Assembly (NCBI RefSeq): GCF_008386585.1
Contig: NZ_VUOB01000052.1
Span: 1 to 38,615 of the forward strand
Source: Solihabitans fulvus
Lineage (GTDB): Bacteria; Actinomycetota; Actinomycetes; Mycobacteriales; Pseudonocardiaceae
Length of the DNA: 38,615 nucleotides
Direction: 5' to 3'
The translations under genes and the position numbers were made by a program. Below, piece after piece: positions 1 through 7,369 of this stretch; position 1 is the stretch's first letter; each line of letters begins with the position of its first letter. The notes beneath the pieces are model-generated. The model was not told where the DNA came from, did not search any database, and saw only the letters and a program-made list of their open reading frames with translations.

Positions 1-22
1 GAATTAGCGCGAAAGCAGCGGG

Positions 23-934
23 TTAGGGACTTGTTGCTGGCTCCCGAATGGCGGTGTCGGGTCGAGTGCCGCCCCAGTGGTCGGCGTGCGGGATCCGTTC
101 GAGAATGCCGCCGGCGAACACGTCGTAGAGGCCGACCGGTTCCAGGTGGACGTACCCGATGTGGCAGTCGCACTGCGCCAGCGGGCACGCCCTGGGCCGC
201 AGCGCGGCGCGGAACGAGCCGTCGTAGAGGTTGCCGAGCGGTTCCGGCACGAAGTGGCAGCGGCGCACGGTGCCGTCGCCGAGCACCGACACCACGGTGT
301 CGCCGGTGCGGCAGGGCAGGCCGGCACTGCGGTGCGGCAGCCTGCTGTGCGAGAACAGCGGGTCGACGGCGCTCCACGGCGCCGCCTCCTCGTCCGAGTA
401 GCTGTGCCCCTCGGCGGCGTTGACCCACAGGTACACCGACTCGGGCAGGTCAGCGCGCAGCCGCCTGGCCGGCTCAAGGTGCTCCGGCACGCCGACGATC
501 CCGACGCTGAACCGGACGCCGCGCCGGGACAGCTCGACGCACCGGCCGAGGAACCGTTCGTAGCTCACCTGTCCAGGGTGGTAGGTGACCCAGAACGCCG
601 CCGTGTCGAGGTCGCAGTCGGCCAGCCAGTCCAGCCGGCAGCTCATGTTCGTCTGGATGGCCACTCTGTCCACAGTGGACGCTTGGCTGAGCTGGACGAT
701 CGCGTCCCGGTACCAGGACCGCACCAAACCCTCGCCCCACGGCGTGAACAGCACCGAGATCCGGTGGTCGGTCTGCTCAAGCACCCACGCGGTGAACCTG
801 GCCAGCGCGGCTCGGTCGGCGCGCAGCTGTTCGCGGCTGTCCCTGCGCTTGGCGAACGGGCAGTACGGGCAGTCGTAGTCGCAGGAGGCCAGCGGCCCCC
901 GGTAGAGGATCGTCAGCGCGGTCCGGTCGGACAT
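23..934 (-). CDS. STM4011-family radical SAM protein
   Basis: 303 aa. The N-terminus carries a radical SAM CX3CX2C motif (Cys18, Cys22, Cys25, in SCDYDCPYC), which binds the 4Fe-4S cluster that cleaves S-adenosylmethionine. The C-terminal third has more cysteines: PCRTGD, then GDGTVRRCHFV, then ACPLAQCDC. The spacing and the phrase LGNLYDG resemble SPASM/twitch auxiliary cluster domains, so a second Fe-S cluster is plausible (inference). It is the last gene of a five-gene operon, starting 2 bp after the stop of the upstream radical SAM gene. The ATG at 934 is chosen because it directly follows that stop and begins MSDRTALTILYRG, typical of the family. The family name comes from Salmonella STM4011. 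To my knowledge no reaction has been assigned. Confidence 0.88.
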   Translation of the reverse strand: MSDRTALTILYRGPLASCDYDCPYCPFAKRRDSREQLRADRAALARFTAWVLEQTDHRISVLFTPWGEGLVRSWYRDAIVQLSQASTVDRVAIQTNMSCRLDWLADCDLDTAAFWVTYHPGQVSYERFLGRCVELSRRGVRFSVGIVGVPEHLEPARRLRADLPESVYLWVNAAEGHSYSDEEAAPWSAVDPLFSHSRLPHRSAGLPCRTGDTVVSVLGDGTVRRCHFVPEPLGNLYDGSFRAALRPRACPLAQCDCHIGYVHLEPVGLYDVFAGGILERIPHADHWGGTRPDTAIREPATSP

Positions 935-936
935 CG

Positions 937-2289
937 TCACCGCCGCTCGTAGCTGGACATCGCGGCGCGCACGGCCGGCGAGAACAGCGCGGGCCCGATC
1001 GCGTCGGAGTGCGCGAGGCCGTCGACGGTGAGCCGGAGCGTGCCGGGCTCGGCCGCGAGCCAGCCCCGGTCGCCGAACTCGGCCAGCTCGGCGGCGAAGT
1101 CCTCGGCCGGGTCCGCGCCGAACCTCTCTCGGTACTCTGTGACGTCCACACCCTTGGCCTGTAAGAGAGACTGGATCAGGTACCGGCGGCGGCGCTCGTG
1201 CTCGTCCAGCGCGAAGCCGACCTCCGCGCGGCCGAAGTCGGCGGCCGGCCGCGACACGTAGTCGTCGATGATCGCGCGCACCTGCGAGGTGCTGACGGCG
1301 TAGTCGAAGGAGTAGTGCAGGCCCGAGGTGTAGGAGCGCGCGCCGCAGCCGAGCCCCACCATGCCGTCGGACTGACAGCAGTACTCGTCGCCGCCGACCG
1401 TCGGGGCGCCGAGCCGCCGGAACATCCGCATGGACACCTGCTCGTAGCCGGCCGCGAGCAGGTGTTCGCGGCCGAGGTGATAGAGCCGAAGGCGTTGCGC
1501 GTCCCAGGACTCCTCCGGCGCGCCTGCGCGCCCGGCCAGGCCGGTCAGCGGGCGGACGTACAGCGGGTACAGGTACAGCTCCTCCGGCGACCAGCCGAGC
1601 GCCGCGTCCAGCGAGCGCAGCCAGGTCGCCTCGGTCTGGCCGTCGATCCCGTAGATCAGGTCGATGTTGAGCACCGGGATGCGCGCGTCCCTGATCGCGT
1701 CGAGCGCCTGCTCGACCTCGGCGCGGCGCTGCGGGCGCACCGCCGACCGCGCCTCGGCGTCCAGGAAGCTCTGCACGCCGATGCTGATCCGCGTGGTGCC
1801 GCGCTCGGCGAGGACCGCGAGCCGGTCGGGAGTCGCGGTGGCCGGGGAGGTCTCCACGGACAGCGGGGTCGCCAGCAGGTCGGCGCCGACCACGCGCTCG
1901 GCGATGTCGCACAGCCTGGTCAGCTCTCCGGCGTCCAGGTAGGTCGGCGTGCCGCCGCCGATGGCGGTCTGCGCGAACCGCGCGTCGCCGAGCTCGTCGC
2001 GCACCACGGATGCCTGCCGCGCCAACGCGTCCAGGTAACGGGTGACGAGTTCGGCCGGCGCGCCGGTGCGGGTGAACAGGTTGCAGAAGCCGCAGCGCAT
2101 CTCGCAGAACGGCACGTGCAGATACAGGAACAGCGCGTCCCGCCGCTCGGTGGCCCACAGCTCCCGCAGCGCGGGCCGGGGCGTCAGCGGCCGGTACGCG
2201 CTCTTGTGCGGATACGCGTAGACGTAGCCCTGGTACGGGGAGTCCTTGCCGGGGCTCATCTGGGCGAGCGGGAGGTCCAGAGCCGTCAT
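937..2289 (-). CDS. STM4012-family radical SAM protein (HemW/HemN-like)
   Basis: 450 aa. It looks like the coproporphyrinogen III oxidase-like (HemN/HemW) branch of radical SAM enzymes. The cluster motif is HVPFCEMRCGFC with Cys62, Cys66 and Cys69, followed by the GGGTPT SAM-binding motif and a HemN_C-like C-terminal region. The ~60-residue N-terminal extension before the cluster (SPYQGYVYAYPHKSAYRPL) is characteristic of the STM4012 group and separates it from true HemW. The start at 2289 overlaps the stop of the STM4013-like gene in an ATGA, so translation is probably coupled. Context argues for a dedicated pathway with the neighbouring radical SAM, ATP-grasp-like and hydrolase proteins rather than general haem metabolism. 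Family assignment is firm; the substrate is unknown. Confidence 0.9.
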   Translation of the reverse strand: MTALDLPLAQMSPGKDSPYQGYVYAYPHKSAYRPLTPRPALRELWATERRDALFLYLHVPFCEMRCGFCNLFTRTGAPAELVTRYLDALARQASVVRDELGDARFAQTAIGGGTPTYLDAGELTRLCDIAERVVGADLLATPLSVETSPATATPDRLAVLAERGTTRISIGVQSFLDAEARSAVRPQRRAEVEQALDAIRDARIPVLNIDLIYGIDGQTEATWLRSLDAALGWSPEELYLYPLYVRPLTGLAGRAGAPEESWDAQRLRLYHLGREHLLAAGYEQVSMRMFRRLGAPTVGGDEYCCQSDGMVGLGCGARSYTSGLHYSFDYAVSTSQVRAIIDDYVSRPAADFGRAEVGFALDEHERRRRYLIQSLLQAKGVDVTEYRERFGADPAEDFAAELAEFGDRGWLAAEPGTLRLTVDGLAHSDAIGPALFSPAVRAAMSSYERR

Positions 2290-3110
2290 CGGGCATTCTC
2301 CTGCGGTGTGAGGACGAACTCGGCGTAGGGGACGGTCCAGACGACCTCGTGCCCGATGCGGTGGCCGGTGTGGCCGTCCTCGCCGTACGCGGTGCCGTGG
2401 TCGGAACAGACGATGGCGAAGCACGGCCGCCTGCTGCTCATCGCGGCGAACAACCGGCTGATGTGCCGGTCAACGTACTCGAGCGCGGCGGCGTGGCTGG
2501 CGAGGGTGTCGCCGTCCCGGTCGACCGCGCCGGGCAGGTGGAACCAGTTGGGCTGGTGCAGCGCGGACACGTTGAGGAACAGGAACAACAGCCGGTCTGC
2601 TGGGAGCCCGCGCACCACCCGCTCGGCGCGGTCCACCTGCTGCTCGAAGGACGTCGGTGAGGTGACGCCGAAGCCGGATTCCCATTGGCTCTCGGCGAAC
2701 AGGCCGGGCAGCACAGAGCCGAGCGGGCCCCGCTTGGTGAAGAACCCGACGCCGCCGAGACACACGGTGTGGTAGCCGGCCCGCGCGAGGCCGCCGACCA
2801 GGTCCGGTGTGTCGAACACCCAGGTGTGCGGCGCGGTGGTCTCGCTGCCCTCGAACCGCGCGGCGAACAGCCGGGGATGCGGCCCCGGCTCGGCGGGGGT
2901 CGGCAGGAAGCCGGCGAACATCGCGGTGTGCGAGGCGTAGGTGAAGCTGGCCGGCGCGTGCCGCCGCTCCCAGCGCCCGCCGGGCAGCGCGGCGGCCAGG
3001 TTCGGCAGCCTGCCCCGCTCGGCCAGGTCGACGGCGACGTCGTACCGCAGCGTGTCCAGGGTGACCAACAGCAGGTCGTGGCTGCCGACCACGGCGTTCA
3101 TGTCAGGCAT
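2286..3110 (-). CDS. STM4013/SEN3800-family hydrolase (alkaline phosphatase superfamily)
   Basis: 274 aa. It has the sulfatase/alkaline-phosphatase superfamily layout: an N-terminal metal-binding strand LLLVTLDTLRYDV, a Ser/Thr-rich nucleophile region FTYASHTAMFAGFLPT, a mid segment LNVSALHQPNW, and C-terminal metal ligands in CSDHGTAYGEDGHTGHRIGH. This suggests a phospho- or sulfo-ester hydrolase or transferase of unknown substrate. Two starts are possible. The ATG at 3110 has an AGGGA Shine-Dalgarno 5 nt upstream and is used here. An ATG at 3101 would give an exact ATGA overlap with the preceding gene. It lies between the ATP-grasp-like and STM4012-like genes, overlapping both. Confidence 0.87.
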   Translation of the reverse strand: MPDMNAVVGSHDLLLVTLDTLRYDVAVDLAERGRLPNLAAALPGGRWERRHAPASFTYASHTAMFAGFLPTPAEPGPHPRLFAARFEGSETTAPHTWVFDTPDLVGGLARAGYHTVCLGGVGFFTKRGPLGSVLPGLFAESQWESGFGVTSPTSFEQQVDRAERVVRGLPADRLLFLFLNVSALHQPNWFHLPGAVDRDGDTLASHAAALEYVDRHISRLFAAMSSRRPCFAIVCSDHGTAYGEDGHTGHRIGHEVVWTVPYAEFVLTPQENAR

Positions 3111-4207
3111 GGAATTCCCTTGTACCGCCCCGACAGCACGGCGTGCACCTGCTCGTCGTAGGTGTCCCGCTCCTCGGCCCCGCTGCCGGGCAGCCCGGTG
3201 AGACCGGGCAGCAGGTCGCCGAACGCGTTGACCTCCGCCACCGCGTGGCCGCGCCAGCCGAGGCGGAACATCAGGTCGACGCCCACCGAGAGGCTGCGCG
3301 GAAACGCCCCTGCGGCGCGCACACAGGTGTCCAGCGCGCGCTCCCAGGCCGGCTCGCCCGTGGCTCGGCGCAGCGCGGCGAGGTCGCCCCGCGCCCCGCC
3401 GAGGTGCAGGTTGGTCATCGGGTGCCGGCTGGCCCGCACGACCGCGTGCGTGGCGCGGCCGGCGACCACGACCACCCGCAGGTCGATCGTGCTGCCGTGC
3501 AGGGATGCCTTGGGCAGCCAGCGTTCCACCTGCACGCCGTCCGCGCAGACGGTGTCCACCAACGCGGCGACCTCGGCCGGGTCGGTGTAGCGCCGCACCC
3601 GCAGCGAGTTGTGCAGCCGCATTCCACGGTCGTCCCGGCGCAGCGCCGCCGAGGTCGTCGCGGCGACCCGCGCGCCGGCCGCGCTGAGCGCGATCACCCC
3701 GGCGGCGGAGGAACCGTGCGCTGGCTTGACGAACACCCGCGTCCAACCGGCCTCAGCCATCCGTTCGCGCAGCGTCGCGTAGCCGGTGACACCGGCCAGC
3801 GCGGGCGGCAACGGCACCCCGGCCGCCGCCAGAATGGCGTGGCTGCGGCGTTTGTCGAACATCGCGGCGAGTTCGGCCGGGTCGCCGAGCAGCCGCGCGC
3901 CCGGCGTCCGCGCGACGGCACCGGCGAGCCCGGCGACGGCCGAGGTGAAGGCGCGGTGCCAGGCGGCGCCGCCCTCCACCCGGTGCGGATCGGCGTCGGG
4001 ACCGCGCAGCAGCCGGTCGACGGCGGCGTTCTCGCCCGGCGAGTCCAGCCGCACCAGGCAGTCCGCCGGCACGGCGGCCGAGCCGGTCAGCACGTCCAGC
4101 CAGGGCAGCACGCGCGGCTCCGGCAGGCCGACCCGCGCGGCGGCCCGCCGGAACAGCACCACCCTGCGGTTCTCCGGGTTGCCGACGACGGCGAACCGAA
4201 CGGTCAT
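3098..4207 (-). CDS. STM4014-family protein, ATP-grasp-like
   Basis: 369 aa. The middle and C-terminal parts resemble an ATP-grasp fold. There is a lysine strand and small-residue loop TRVFVKPAHGSSAAGV, an acidic segment VQVERWLPKASLHG, and the late metal/ATP motif GVDLMFRLGWRGHAVAEVNAFGDLLPG. ATP-grasp enzymes usually ligate a carboxylate to an amine or thiol through an acyl phosphate, so ligation is the likely chemistry (inference). It overlaps the STM4015-like gene upstream (ATGA) and the STM4013-like gene downstream, as expected for a co-translated cassette. I know of no characterised member. Confidence 0.85.
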   Translation of the reverse strand: MTVRFAVVGNPENRRVVLFRRAAARVGLPEPRVLPWLDVLTGSAAVPADCLVRLDSPGENAAVDRLLRGPDADPHRVEGGAAWHRAFTSAVAGLAGAVARTPGARLLGDPAELAAMFDKRRSHAILAAAGVPLPPALAGVTGYATLRERMAEAGWTRVFVKPAHGSSAAGVIALSAAGARVAATTSAALRRDDRGMRLHNSLRVRRYTDPAEVAALVDTVCADGVQVERWLPKASLHGSTIDLRVVVVAGRATHAVVRASRHPMTNLHLGGARGDLAALRRATGEPAWERALDTCVRAAGAFPRSLSVGVDLMFRLGWRGHAVAEVNAFGDLLPGLTGLPGSGAEERDTYDEQVHAVLSGRYKGIPCLT

Positions 4208-5157
4208 TCGGCCACGGCGACGTACATGTACTGCTTGTCGTCGCCTTCGTAGGTGTCCGGCGTGAGCTGCTCGTCGAGGTTCACCGCGACGCCGGCCGGC
4301 TCGAGCACGGACCGCACGCGCGCCACCATGTCGTCGGACAGGAAGTGGTGGTGCAGGTCGAGTTTGTTCAGGTGGCCGAGCGGCCGGCCGGTCAGCAGCG
4401 CCTCGGCGCCGTCGTCGGTGAGCACGCCCATCGCCAGGCTGAGCGAGGTGAGCCGCGCCGTGACCGGGGCCGACGCGGCGGCCTCGGCGACCTGGTCCTG
4501 GATCTCGCTGTTCTGGAGGCCGAGGTGGGTGAGCGCGGGCAGCCGCTCGCCGCCGAGGATGCCAGCCAGGTCCTCGATGGTCGCGTCGCCGCCGTACTCG
4601 GGGTCGCCGAGCCACAGTTCGAGGTGCCGCAGCGCCGGCAGATCCAGCTCGCCGACCGCCCTGACCACCGCGGCCGGCAGGCCGCCCGCCTCGAAGCGCA
4701 GGGTCTCCAGCGCGCGGTGCGTGACCGGCGTCAGCTCCAGTCCCTCGCCGCCCCGCACAGCCAGTTCGGTCAGCTCGGGGAACTCGGTCAGCAGCGGGGT
4801 CACGTCGGCCTGGTGGATCCAGGAGACCTCGGCCTCCTCCATGACCCAGTCGCCGAGGAAGATGCCGCGCAGCGCGGGCAACCGGTCCTTCGCGCCGACC
4901 AATAGGTCGACCACCACGTCGCCGTGCACCTCGTAGCTCTCGCCCCAGCAGCCGATGACCAGCGCGTCGACCTTCGTCGTGTCCACGTCGGCCAGGAACC
5001 GTTCCCACAGCTCGGGAAAGGTCTCCTCGGACTCGTACGGCTCGATCCGCAGCCGCCACGCGACCGCGCCGGGGTCGACGTCGGCGGTGCTCGCCTCCCC
5101 GCCGAACTCGACGACCGGACGGCCGTGGAAGGTCGACAGGTGCTCGTTGATCGTCAT
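4204..5157 (-). CDS. STM4015-family protein (leucine-rich-repeat-like)
   Basis: 317 aa, the first gene of the minus-strand operon. It has repeated LxxLxLxxxxL-like units from about residue 90 to 285, for example LPALRGIFLGDW, LPALRHLELWLGD, LPALTHLGLQNSE, LTSLSLAMG and LNKLDLHHH. This indicates a solenoid of leucine-rich-repeat type, probably for protein binding. The N-terminus MTINEHLSTFHGRPVVEF is typical of the STM4015 family. There is no signal peptide, so it is cytoplasmic. It is very acidic. Within the cassette it is the one protein with no evident catalytic motif, so it may be scaffold, regulator or substrate (inference). Its start lies 150 bp from the divergently transcribed thioredoxin gene; a GAGGGG ribosome-binding site sits slightly far upstream. 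Confidence 0.87.
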   Translation of the reverse strand: MTINEHLSTFHGRPVVEFGGEASTADVDPGAVAWRLRIEPYESEETFPELWERFLADVDTTKVDALVIGCWGESYEVHGDVVVDLLVGAKDRLPALRGIFLGDWVMEEAEVSWIHQADVTPLLTEFPELTELAVRGGEGLELTPVTHRALETLRFEAGGLPAAVVRAVGELDLPALRHLELWLGDPEYGGDATIEDLAGILGGERLPALTHLGLQNSEIQDQVAEAAASAPVTARLTSLSLAMGVLTDDGAEALLTGRPLGHLNKLDLHHHFLSDDMVARVRSVLEPAGVAVNLDEQLTPDTYEGDDKQYMYVAVAE

Positions 5158-5244
5158 CGTGCTCGTGTCCCCTCAGTGCACCGGAGGCGATCTCGCCCGA
5201 CGAAGTCTTACCAGCACGGTCCGACAGCGGTCGCCGGTCGGTGT

Positions 5245-5270
5245 GGAATGCCGGGGCGTCCGGAGTCGTT
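5245..5270 (+). promoter_or_regulatory. sigma-R/SigH-type promoter of the thioredoxin gene
   Basis: GGAAT at 5245-5249 is followed after exactly 18 nt by GTT at 5268-5270. This is the consensus layout (GGAAT-N18-GTT) of promoters read by the disulfide-stress sigma factor SigR of Streptomyces and SigH of mycobacteria. The predicted transcript start would be about 30 nt upstream of the thioredoxin ATG. Thioredoxin genes are classic members of that regulon. Confidence 0.72.
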
Positions 5271-5307
5271 GACATACCACGGGCGGGTATCGGAGAGGAA
5301 AGGTGAG

Positions 5308-5676
5308 ATGGCAACTGTCGAGCTGACCGGCGAGAACTTCCAGCAGGTGGTCGACGAGTCGGACATCGTGCTGGTCGACTTCTGGGCCGGCTGGTGCGGG
5401 CCGTGTCGGATGTTCGGGCCAGTGTACGAGCGGGTGTCGGAGCGCAACCCGGACATCGTGTTCGGCAAGGTGGACACCGAGGCGCAGCAGGAACTCGCGC
5501 AGGCCTTCGGGATCTCCTCGATTCCGGCCGTCGCCGTGATCCGGGAGGGCGTGGCGATGATGGCGCCGCCGGGAGCGCTGCCGGAGCGGGCCCTCGAGGA
5601 CCTGATCGCGCAGGCGCGCGGGCTGGACATGAACGAGGTGCGCGGCCGGGTCGATGCGGCCGGCACCGAGCAGTGA
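5308..5676 (+). CDS. thioredoxin
   Basis: 122 aa, a single thioredoxin domain. The redox-active WCGPC is at residues 29-33, preceded by the usual VLVDFWA strand, and the cis-proline is Pro73 in SSIPAV. It reduces protein disulfides in the cytoplasm with electrons from thioredoxin reductase, which is not in this window. The C-terminus runs about 15 residues past the domain (RGRVDAAGTEQ). The ATG at 5308 has a GAGAGGAAAGGTGAG Shine-Dalgarno region. The gene stands alone behind a sigma-R-like promoter and ends at a strong terminator shared with the convergent FKBP gene. It could be trxA-like or one of several paralogues, so no symbol is given. Confidence 0.93.
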   Translation: MATVELTGENFQQVVDESDIVLVDFWAGWCGPCRMFGPVYERVSERNPDIVFGKVDTEAQQELAQAFGISSIPAVAVIREGVAMMAPPGALPERALEDLIAQARGLDMNEVRGRVDAAGTEQ

Positions 5677-5701
5677 GCGCGTGACCGTTGCCGCGCAGCG
5701 A

Positions 5702-5740
5702 GAAGGCCCGCGCCGTGGACACGTCCCGGCGCGGGCCTTC
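5702..5740. terminator. bidirectional terminator between thioredoxin and FKBP genes
   Basis: A perfect 14-bp inverted repeat: GAAGGCCCGCGCCG (5702-5715) and its complement (5727-5740). The 11-nt centre can itself partly pair (GGAC/GTCC). It sits between two convergent genes and would act for both. There is no long T tract, as is common in actinomycetes. Confidence 0.8.
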
Positions 5741-5750
5741 CTCGTGTCGG

Positions 5751-6125
5751 CTAGTTGACGCCGAGCAGGTCCACCACGAACACCAGCGTCGCACCGGGCT
5801 TGATCACGTTGCCCGCGCCCCGGTCGCCGTAGGCGAGGTGCGCCGGGATGACCAGCTGACGACGCCCGCCGACCTTCATGCCGGCGACGCCGCGGTCCCA
5901 GCCGGCGATGACGCGGCCGCCACCGAGCGGGAACTCGAACGGCTCGTTGCGGTTCCACGAGGAGTCGAACTCCGCGCCGCTCTCGAACGACACGCCGACG
6001 TAGTGCACGGTCACGTCCTGCCCCGGCGTGGCCTCCGGCCCGTCCCCGACGGTGATGTCCTTGATCACCAGGTCGGCCGGCGCGGCGCCCTCCACCTTGT
6101 CGACTTCGGGCTTCTGCAGAGCCAT
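5751..6125 (-). CDS. FKBP-type peptidyl-prolyl cis-trans isomerase
   Basis: 124 aa, one FKBP domain filling nearly the whole protein. Diagnostic segments are VTVHYVGVSFESGAEFDSSW, VIAGWDRGVAGMKVGGRRQ and LVIPAHLAYGDRGAG. It catalyses proline isomerisation during protein folding and binds FK506-type macrolides. There is no signal peptide, so it is cytoplasmic. The start MALQKPEV at 6125 is preferred over a longer in-frame start because GGAGGA lies just upstream. A TTGACT hexamer at 6164-6169 (minus strand) may be its -35 box. Confidence 0.92.
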   Translation of the reverse strand: MALQKPEVDKVEGAAPADLVIKDITVGDGPEATPGQDVTVHYVGVSFESGAEFDSSWNRNEPFEFPLGGGRVIAGWDRGVAGMKVGGRRQLVIPAHLAYGDRGAGNVIKPGATLVFVVDLLGVN

Positions 6126-6216
6126 GCTGAGCTCCTCCTGCGAGTGGGATCGGTGACGGACCGAGTCAACCACGGTCGTGCGCCGCGTGCCGCGTCAGCC
6201 CACGTCACCGCGCGTG

Positions 6217-6903
6217 TCACTCGACCGACTCGCGCCGATCGGCCCCTGTGTCCTGCGCCACCTCGGCGCGTGAGCGGGCGCGCGACAGCCGGCGCTCCAG
6301 GCCCATCGCGGCGAAGGCGAGGCCGAGGAACAGCACGCCGACGAACACACAGTTGAGCGCGACCGTGCCGTAGCCGAGCCGGGTGACGTCGACGAACGGG
6401 TAGGGGTAGTAGTCGATGGCCGCCCCGCGAATCAGCGTGAAGACGAGCCAGAGCAAGGGAAACAGCGCGGACCACGCCACGGTGCTCGGCGCGATCGTCG
6501 GCCTCGGGCCGAAAACCAGCCACCCGAGCACGCACAGCACCGGCGACACGGTGTGCAGCAACAGGTCCGCGAACGCGGCCGCGCCGGTCAGCTGGTGCAG
6601 ACCGGCCAGCACGAGGTGGAAGACGACGCCGGTGACGGCGATCCCGACCAGGCCGGCCAGCCGCAGCGCCCGGAACAGCGTCGACGGTCGCTCGACGCGG
6701 ATCGCGAGCAGCAGGCTCGTCACGCCGACGAGCACGTTGGACTGGATGGTGAAGAAGCAGAAGACGTTGCCGATCCGCGCGCCAACCGAGTCGAACTGGC
6801 CGCCGGTGAACCGGGCGCTCACCACTACCTGCACCACCAGCCCGACGAGCACCACCACGGCGGTGCTGGCGAACCACGCGCGACCGACCTGCTGCTTCGA
6901 CAT
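6217..6903 (-). CDS. Pr6Pr-family integral membrane protein
   Basis: 228 aa with about six hydrophobic helices, for example FASTAVVVLVGLVVQVVV, IGNVFCFFTIQSNVLVGV and LNCVFVGVLFLGLAFAAMGL. The motif CFFTIQSNVLV and the later DYYPYPFVDV are typical of the Pr6Pr / FAR-17a/AIG1-like membrane family. The function of bacterial members is not established. The C-terminal tail (RARSRAEVAQDTGADRRESVE) is charged and probably cytoplasmic. The start lies 9 bp after the stop of the MarR gene, so it is probably the third gene of an MFS-marR-Pr6Pr operon. Confidence 0.8.
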   Translation of the reverse strand: MSKQQVGRAWFASTAVVVLVGLVVQVVVSARFTGGQFDSVGARIGNVFCFFTIQSNVLVGVTSLLLAIRVERPSTLFRALRLAGLVGIAVTGVVFHLVLAGLHQLTGAAAFADLLLHTVSPVLCVLGWLVFGPRPTIAPSTVAWSALFPLLWLVFTLIRGAAIDYYPYPFVDVTRLGYGTVALNCVFVGVLFLGLAFAAMGLERRLSRARSRAEVAQDTGADRRESVE

Positions 6904-6912
6904 GCCAGGATC

Positions 6913-7365
6913 CTAAGTGGATGGCTCCTGCGGGGCGCTCTCTCCGACGAGTGTCGCGATGATCCGCTCCAGCGCGGCGAGGTCGGCCGGGTCGAGGTCG
7001 AGCATCGGCGGCGGCGGCCGATCCATGATCGCCTGCACCACGGCGGCGGCCGCCTTGCCAGCCTCGGTCGCCGTGACGATCTTCACCCGCCGGTCGCCGG
7101 GGTGCACGCTGCGTTCCACCAGCCCGCGCCGTTCGAGGTCGTCGACGACGACGGTGGTGTAGGGCGCGTCGGTGGCCAGGATCGCCGTGAGCTGCCGCAT
7201 CGTCATGGGCTCCAGCCCGACGTACCGCAACGCCTTGGCGCGGACGAAGCTCATGTCCAGCGCGTCGCCGGCCTCCTTGCGGCGGTCGTACAGTTCGAGC
7301 ACGAACGCGCGCATCCCTTGCCAGACACGGGCGGCCGTGTCGGCGTGGCTGTCCTGCGGGGTCAT
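6913..7365 (-). CDS. MarR-family transcriptional regulator
   Basis: 150 aa winged-helix protein. The recognition region is MTMRQLTAILATDAPYTTVVVDDLERRGLVERSVHPGDRRVKIVTATEAGK, where the DRRVKIVTAT wing is the MarR hallmark. It probably represses the exporter gene directly upstream (4-bp gap, same strand) and itself, releasing DNA on binding an aromatic or toxic ligand. Candidate operator dyads lie at 8818-8854 ahead of the exporter. The ligand is unknown. Confidence 0.9.
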   Translation of the reverse strand: MTPQDSHADTAARVWQGMRAFVLELYDRRKEAGDALDMSFVRAKALRYVGLEPMTMRQLTAILATDAPYTTVVVDDLERRGLVERSVHPGDRRVKIVTATEAGKAAAAVVQAIMDRPPPPMLDLDPADLAALERIIATLVGESAPQEPST

Positions 7366-7369
7366 GGGG

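Noticed and set aside
23..2296. Single 757-aa frame on the minus strand
   Set aside because: Only its last 303 residues (the STM4011-like protein) are real; the rest is out of frame within the STM4012-like gene and is low-complexity Arg/Ala/Gly.
3098..5794. 898-aa minus-strand frame covering the STM4014-like and upstream DNA
   Set aside because: Residues before MTVRFAVVGN run antisense through thioredoxin and out of frame through the STM4015-like gene; a high-GC shadow.
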